A DNA stretch of 64,000 nucleotides. Source: Oscillospiraceae bacterium. GTDB taxonomy: Bacteria; Bacillota; Clostridia; Oscillospirales; Acutalibacteraceae. The position numbers and the translations under genes are program-made. Every line of letters begins with the position of its first letter. The stretch's first letter is position 1. Below the pieces are notes generated by a model. That model was not told the DNA's origin and did not search any database. It worked only from the letters and a program-made list of their open reading frames with translations. This document shows positions 60,324-64,000 of the stretch, in pieces. Where the stretch lies: contig SVQA01000001.1 of assembly GCA_015065545.1 (NCBI GenBank), positions 226,115 to 290,114 of the forward strand. Direction: 5' to 3'.

Positions 60324-63300
60324 TTATTCTTCTTTTGATTTTTTATAAAGAGCGAGAGTAACACATCCACCGCCTATTAAAACAAACGCACCTATGAGAA
60401 CATACTGAAGAATAGTATATGAATTATCTCCTGTTACAGGTGACTTGGAATCCTCGGGTATAGTCATATTATTAAATACAACTTTATCAATTACCTTTGA
60501 ATCAAAAGAGAATTCTACTTTTGCTGTAAGATCGCCTGCATTATCCTCAGGAGCTGTAACTATTACTGTAACATCGTAAACCATAATATCGTATCTGATT
60601 GATTTATCTTCGCCATATACCTCGCTAAGAGTAAACTTATATGTGCCGATTTCATCAAATACAATATTTTTGAATACAACATCAGAGCCGACATTTGTTG
60701 CAGTTGCAACTACATTTCCTTCAAAATCTTTAAGAACAAATGTAAACTGACCATCCTTGGGAGCTTTTCCGTCAAGAAGTTTAGATACTGTAAAGGACAG
60801 AGAAGCATTACCGCGAATTCTGTTTACATACTTCAAGGGATCGGGGTTTGTATCATTCTCGACATCTTCCCCATTAATTGTAGTCTCTACAACAAAGGCT
60901 GTTCTATCCTCATTAAGTTTTACAGTAAACACAACTGTGTAAGTTGTTTCGTCGTAAACGACTGAAGGATCATTGCCTTTTTCTTGATGTCCCTTAAAGG
61001 TGTATGTACCTTCTTCTTCAAACTTAAAGGTGGAATAAACTGCATTACCATTCTCGTCATTTCCGAAGGTTTCTGTATATTCGACACCATCAGAAAGAGT
61101 CATATTAAACTCGCCTGTTACTAAATCTCTGCCAATTAAAGATGTATTTGAATTAATAACAACTTCAACTGGCTTAATGGTTGTGTTGTTGAATACTGCC
61201 TTAGTTTCATTACCATTCAGTAAGTACTTAACATCTGCTACAAATTTATCTGCTTCTTTTGTAACTGTTACTGTTACATCATATACTGTTTTATCGTAAA
61301 CAATATATTCTGTACCTGCAACTTCTCTGATCTTGTAGGTGTATGTACCTGCATTGTTGTATGAAAGTGCGTCGAAGGTGATTGCTTCATTTACATTCTC
61401 AACTGTCTGGAGCACCTTGCCTGTTTCATCAAGGAGTTCGAATGTGAACTTCTTGTCTGTTGCTTTACCGTCGAGGTATTTCTCTGCTGTGAATACTACT
61501 GTTGCATTATCGCGTACTCTGTTAAGATACTCGAGTGTTTCGGGATTGGAATCGTCTTCCTGCTCCTTGCCGTTGATGGTTGTTTCTACAACAAACTCGG
61601 TTCTGTCTTCGTTAAGTGTTACCTTAACAACTACTGTGTACTTTGTTTTGTCGTAGATGATTGTAGGATCGTTACCTTCAATCTGTTCGCCTTCAAATGT
61701 GTATGTGCCTTCTTTATCGAAGGTAAGTTTCTCAAAGTAAGCCATACCTTCTTTATCATTCGGCTTTGTTTCATCATTGAAGGTCATCTCAAACTGATTC
61801 TCCACTAAATCTCTGCCATCAATATCGGTATGAGATTTAATAGTAACATCAACAGGCTTAATTGTAGTGTTGTTGAATACAACTGATTCAACCTCTTTAC
61901 CTTCGAGAGAATACTTAACATCTGCTATAAAAGAATCCTCAGCTTTTGTTACAGTAACTGTTACATCATATACGTTCTTGTCATATACAATGTAATCTGT
62001 ACCTGCAACCTCTCTTATCTTGTAGGTGTATGTTCCTGCATTGTTGTATGAAAGTGCGTCGAAGGTGATTGCTTCATTTACATTCTCAACTGTCTGGAGC
62101 ACCTTGCCTGTTTCATCAAGGAGTTCGAATGTGAACTTCTTGTCTGTTGCTTTACCGTCGAGGTATTTCTCTGCTGTGAATACTACTGTTGCATTATCGC
62201 GTACTCTGTTAAGATACTCGAGTGTTTCGGGATTGGAATCGTCTTCCTGCTCCTTGCCGTTGATGGTTGTTTCTACAACAAACTCGGTTCTGTCTTCGTT
62301 AAGTGTTACCTTAACAACTACTGTGTACTTTGTTTTGTCGTAGATGATTGTAGGATCGTTACCTTCAATCTGTTCGCCTTCAAATGTGTATGTGCCTTCT
62401 TTATCGAAGGTAAGTTTCTCAAAGTAAGCCATACCTTCTTTATCATTCGGCTTTGTTTCATCATTGAAGGTCATCTCAAACTGATTCTCCACTAAATCTC
62501 TGCCATCAATATCGGTATGAGATTTAATAGTAACATCAACAGGCTTAATGGTTGTGTTGTTAAATACAATCTCTGCTTCTTTACCATTAAGGAAATACTG
62601 AACATCTGCTATAAAAGAATCCTCAGCTTTTGTCACAGTCACTGTTACATCATATACGTTCTTGTCATATACAATGTAATCTGTACCTGCAACCTCTCTG
62701 ATCTTGTAGGTGTATGTACCTGCATTGTTGTATGAGAGTGCGTCGAAGGTGATTGCTTCATTTACATTCTCAACTGTCTGGAGCACCTTGCCTGTTTCAT
62801 CAAGAAGCTCAAATGTGAACTTCTTGTCACTTGCTTTGCCGTCGAGGTATTTCTCTGCAGTGAAGGTTACTGTTGCGGCACCACGAACTCGGTTCACATA
62901 CTCAAGAGGTTCAGGATTGGAATCATCCTCCTGCTCTTTGCCGTCGATGATCGTTTCGAGTACAAGAGCATCGCCTGTTTCATTAAGTGTTACTTTGAAT
63001 ACTACTTTATGCTCTGTTTCGTCATAGATTACTGTTTCGTCTGTGCCGATAATCTGCTTACCGTCATAAATGTATTCGCCAACCTCATCAAATGTAAACT
63101 TCTGGTGTGTTGCATTACCGTTTTCATCATTCTTGCGGGTATCATTAAAATCCTTACCCACGAGAATCATCTCGAATTCTTCATCCTCAAGCTCTCTGCC
63201 GATAATGTCTACTTTTGATGTGATTACAGATTCAACAGGTTTGATTGTTTTGTTATTGAATACAACTGATTCAACTTCGTTACCTGCAAGGGTGTATTTA

Positions 63301-64000
63301 ACATCAGCTTCAAAGGAATCTTCTGCTTTTGTTACTGTTACTGTTACTTCATATACTGCAGGATCGTAATATACCTTACTGTCTGTACCTTTTACTTCAC
63401 TGATTGTGTAGGTATAGACACCGGTCTTGTCAAAGTTAAGTTCCTTAAACTCTACCTTTGAACCTGTGTTCTTCACAGACTGAACAGGTACTCCCTGTCC
63501 TGTCTCTTTTAATGTAAAGATGAACTGATCATCCTCGGGAACCTCACCGTTAAAGAGCTTTGTTGCTTCAAGCTTAACTTTGGCACTCTCACGTACTCGG
63601 TTTACATACTTAAGAGGATCGGGGTTTGAGTCATTCTCTACCGCTTCACCGTTGATGATTGTTTCGAGAACAAATCCGTCTTTTGCTTCGTTGAGAGTTA
63701 CTTTGAACACAACCTCATACTGTGTTTCGTCATAAACTACCGTTTCATCTGTGCCGATAATCTGATAGCCGTTAAACACATACTCACCGGGAGCATCAAA
63801 TGTGAGTTCTTGGTATGTTGCGTTTCCGTTCTCATCGTTGGCAATAGTTTCGCCATTGAAGAACATTTCGAACTCTTCGTTCTTAAGCTCTCTGCCGATG
63901 ATATCAACATTTGATGTGATTGTTGCTGTTACAGGCTTAATTGTTGTGTTGTTGAATACAACTGCTTCAACCTCTTTGCCTTCGAGAGAATACTTAACAT
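60324..64000 (-). CDS. Sortase-anchored repetitive pilin-like protein, partial
   Basis: The reading frame stays open to the right edge, so this is the C-terminal 1220-odd residues of a larger protein. It alternates two domain types of about 110 residues. Type A (five copies) has the Spy0128/FctA pattern with Lys (AEKYL), Glu (REVAG) and Asn (FNN), the set for a Lys-Asn isopeptide bond. Type B (at least four copies) lacks these Lys and Glu residues. It ends in SPVTG, a sortase-type LPxTG variant, then a membrane helix and KKSKEE. A wall-anchored adhesin or pilin shaft is likely. A 687-bp A-B unit is repeated almost exactly. Confidence 0.92.
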   Translation of the reverse strand, partial: VKYSLEGKEVEAVVFNNTTIKPVTATITSNVDIIGRELKNEEFEMFFNGETIANDENGNATYQELTFDAPGEYVFNGYQIIGTDETVVYDETQYEVVFKVTLNEAKDGFVLETIINGEAVENDSNPDPLKYVNRVRESAKVKLEATKLFNGEVPEDDQFIFTLKETGQGVPVQSVKNTGSKVEFKELNFDKTGVYTYTISEVKGTDSKVYYDPAVYEVTVTVTKAEDSFEADVKYTLAGNEVESVVFNNKTIKPVESVITSKVDIIGRELEDEEFEMILVGKDFNDTRKNDENGNATHQKFTFDEVGEYIYDGKQIIGTDETVIYDETEHKVVFKVTLNETGDALVLETIIDGKEQEDDSNPEPLEYVNRVRGAATVTFTAEKYLDGKASDKKFTFELLDETGKVLQTVENVNEAITFDALSYNNAGTYTYKIREVAGTDYIVYDKNVYDVTVTVTKAEDSFIADVQYFLNGKEAEIVFNNTTIKPVDVTIKSHTDIDGRDLVENQFEMTFNDETKPNDKEGMAYFEKLTFDKEGTYTFEGEQIEGNDPTIIYDKTKYTVVVKVTLNEDRTEFVVETTINGKEQEDDSNPETLEYLNRVRDNATVVFTAEKYLDGKATDKKFTFELLDETGKVLQTVENVNEAITFDALSYNNAGTYTYKIREVAGTDYIVYDKNVYDVTVTVTKAEDSFIADVKYSLEGKEVESVVFNNTTIKPVDVTIKSHTDIDGRDLVENQFEMTFNDETKPNDKEGMAYFEKLTFDKEGTYTFEGEQIEGNDPTIIYDKTKYTVVVKVTLNEDRTEFVVETTINGKEQEDDSNPETLEYLNRVRDNATVVFTAEKYLDGKATDKKFTFELLDETGKVLQTVENVNEAITFDALSYNNAGTYTYKIREVAGTEYIVYDKTVYDVTVTVTKEADKFVADVKYLLNGNETKAVFNNTTIKPVEVVINSNTSLIGRDLVTGEFNMTLSDGVEYTETFGNDENGNAVYSTFKFEEEGTYTFKGHQEKGNDPSVVYDETTYTVVFTVKLNEDRTAFVVETTINGEDVENDTNPDPLKYVNRIRGNASLSFTVSKLLDGKAPKDGQFTFVLKDFEGNVVATATNVGSDVVFKNIVFDEIGTYKFTLSEVYGEDKSIRYDIMVYDVTVIVTAPEDNAGDLTAKVEFSFDSKVIDKVVFNNMTIPEDSKSPVTGDNSYTILQYVLIGAFVLIGGGCVTLALYKKSKEE
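61338..61861 (-). repeat. Near-identical 524-bp repeat, copy 1 of 2
   Basis: This stretch of the surface-protein gene looks identical by eye to 62025-62548, exactly 687 bp to the right. Flanks diverge, and a third, less similar unit starts near 62707. It encodes most of one type A domain and all of a type B domain. Confidence 0.88.
62025..62548 (-). repeat. Near-identical 524-bp repeat, copy 2 of 2
   Basis: This is the partner of 61338-61861 at a 687-bp offset (229 codons). The lack of silent differences over this length points to very recent duplication or gene conversion. It is also a place where short-read assemblies could collapse. Confidence 0.88.

Noticed and set aside
61339..62343. 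Two identical 105-residue plus-strand ORFs
   Set aside because: They are mirror images of the repeated domains of the minus-strand surface protein gene, not genes.

Overview
The window comes from a low-GC, Gram-positive, spore-forming member of the Clostridia, most likely an Oscillospiraceae/Ruminococcaceae gut bacterium of the Eubacterium siraeum / Ruminococcus bromii type. This rests on family content, not on a database search: SpoIIM-, YqfC-, YqfD-, YlbJ- and SpoIID-like sporulation proteins, strong AGGAGG ribosome binding sites, two T-box leaders, a BspA-type leucine-rich protein with a dockerin, a sortase-anchored surface protein, a bacterial serpin like those of E. siraeum, and a REP-like palindrome of a kind I recall from Faecalibacterium and Ruminococcus.

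Layout. 1-400: a LexA-box promoter and a small SOS-type gene. 411-8079: minus-strand genes for a lipoprotein, two membrane proteins (one SpoIIM-like), ProC, a modular secreted lysozyme, a six-TM protein, a DnaJ/TPR protein and a DUF5685 protein. 8219-15674: a HAD phosphatase, a MacB/FtsX-type ABC fusion, a Cys-rich protein, PcrA and a DUF4358 lipoprotein. 15839-19800: an accessory island with two orphan genes, a complete EcoRV-like restriction-modification system (C, R, M), tRNA-Pro and five tandem 91-bp copies of the 5' part of that tRNA. 19859-28879: a housekeeping block with tRNA-Gln, DnaC/DnaI-like loader, DnaD, RpoD, DnaG, YigZ, L31, a degenerate VanY-like protein, and ThrS behind a T-box.

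29218-35198: dockerin/LRR protein, an acidic-tailed membrane protein, a SpoIID-like protein, a penicillin-binding carboxypeptidase and a phosphoesterase. 35293-37582: a REP-like element, then a translationally coupled ECF sigma factor and membrane-anchored serpin, preceded by an ECF-style promoter. 37653-46890: RecG, FakA-like kinase, YmdB, YqfD, YqfC, YlbJ and AsnB. 46932-55659: a zinc-ribbon membrane protein behind a structured leader, PAP2 phosphatase, TcdA, PfkB kinase, an orphan EIIC-like protein, MnmA, PnuC behind a terminator-type leader, a SulP transporter and a Dabb protein. 55774-58463: an ATP-grasp protein and a stand-alone trpB behind a tryptophan T-box and a tiny ORF. 58529-64000: two lipoproteins, a second copy of the structured leader, and the C-terminal part of a large repetitive sortase-anchored pilin-like protein that runs off the right edge.

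The most notable items are: the serpin whose N-terminus looks like an anti-sigma domain and which overlaps an ECF sigma gene; two promoter-started, terminator-ended RNAs (47.8-47.98 kb and 59.98-60.20 kb) that share ends and a 3' motif but have different, compensating stems; the tRNA-Pro 5'-part array; and a VanY-family protein that has lost its metal ligands. Start codons were adjusted where a ribosome binding site or family N-terminus decided the matter.
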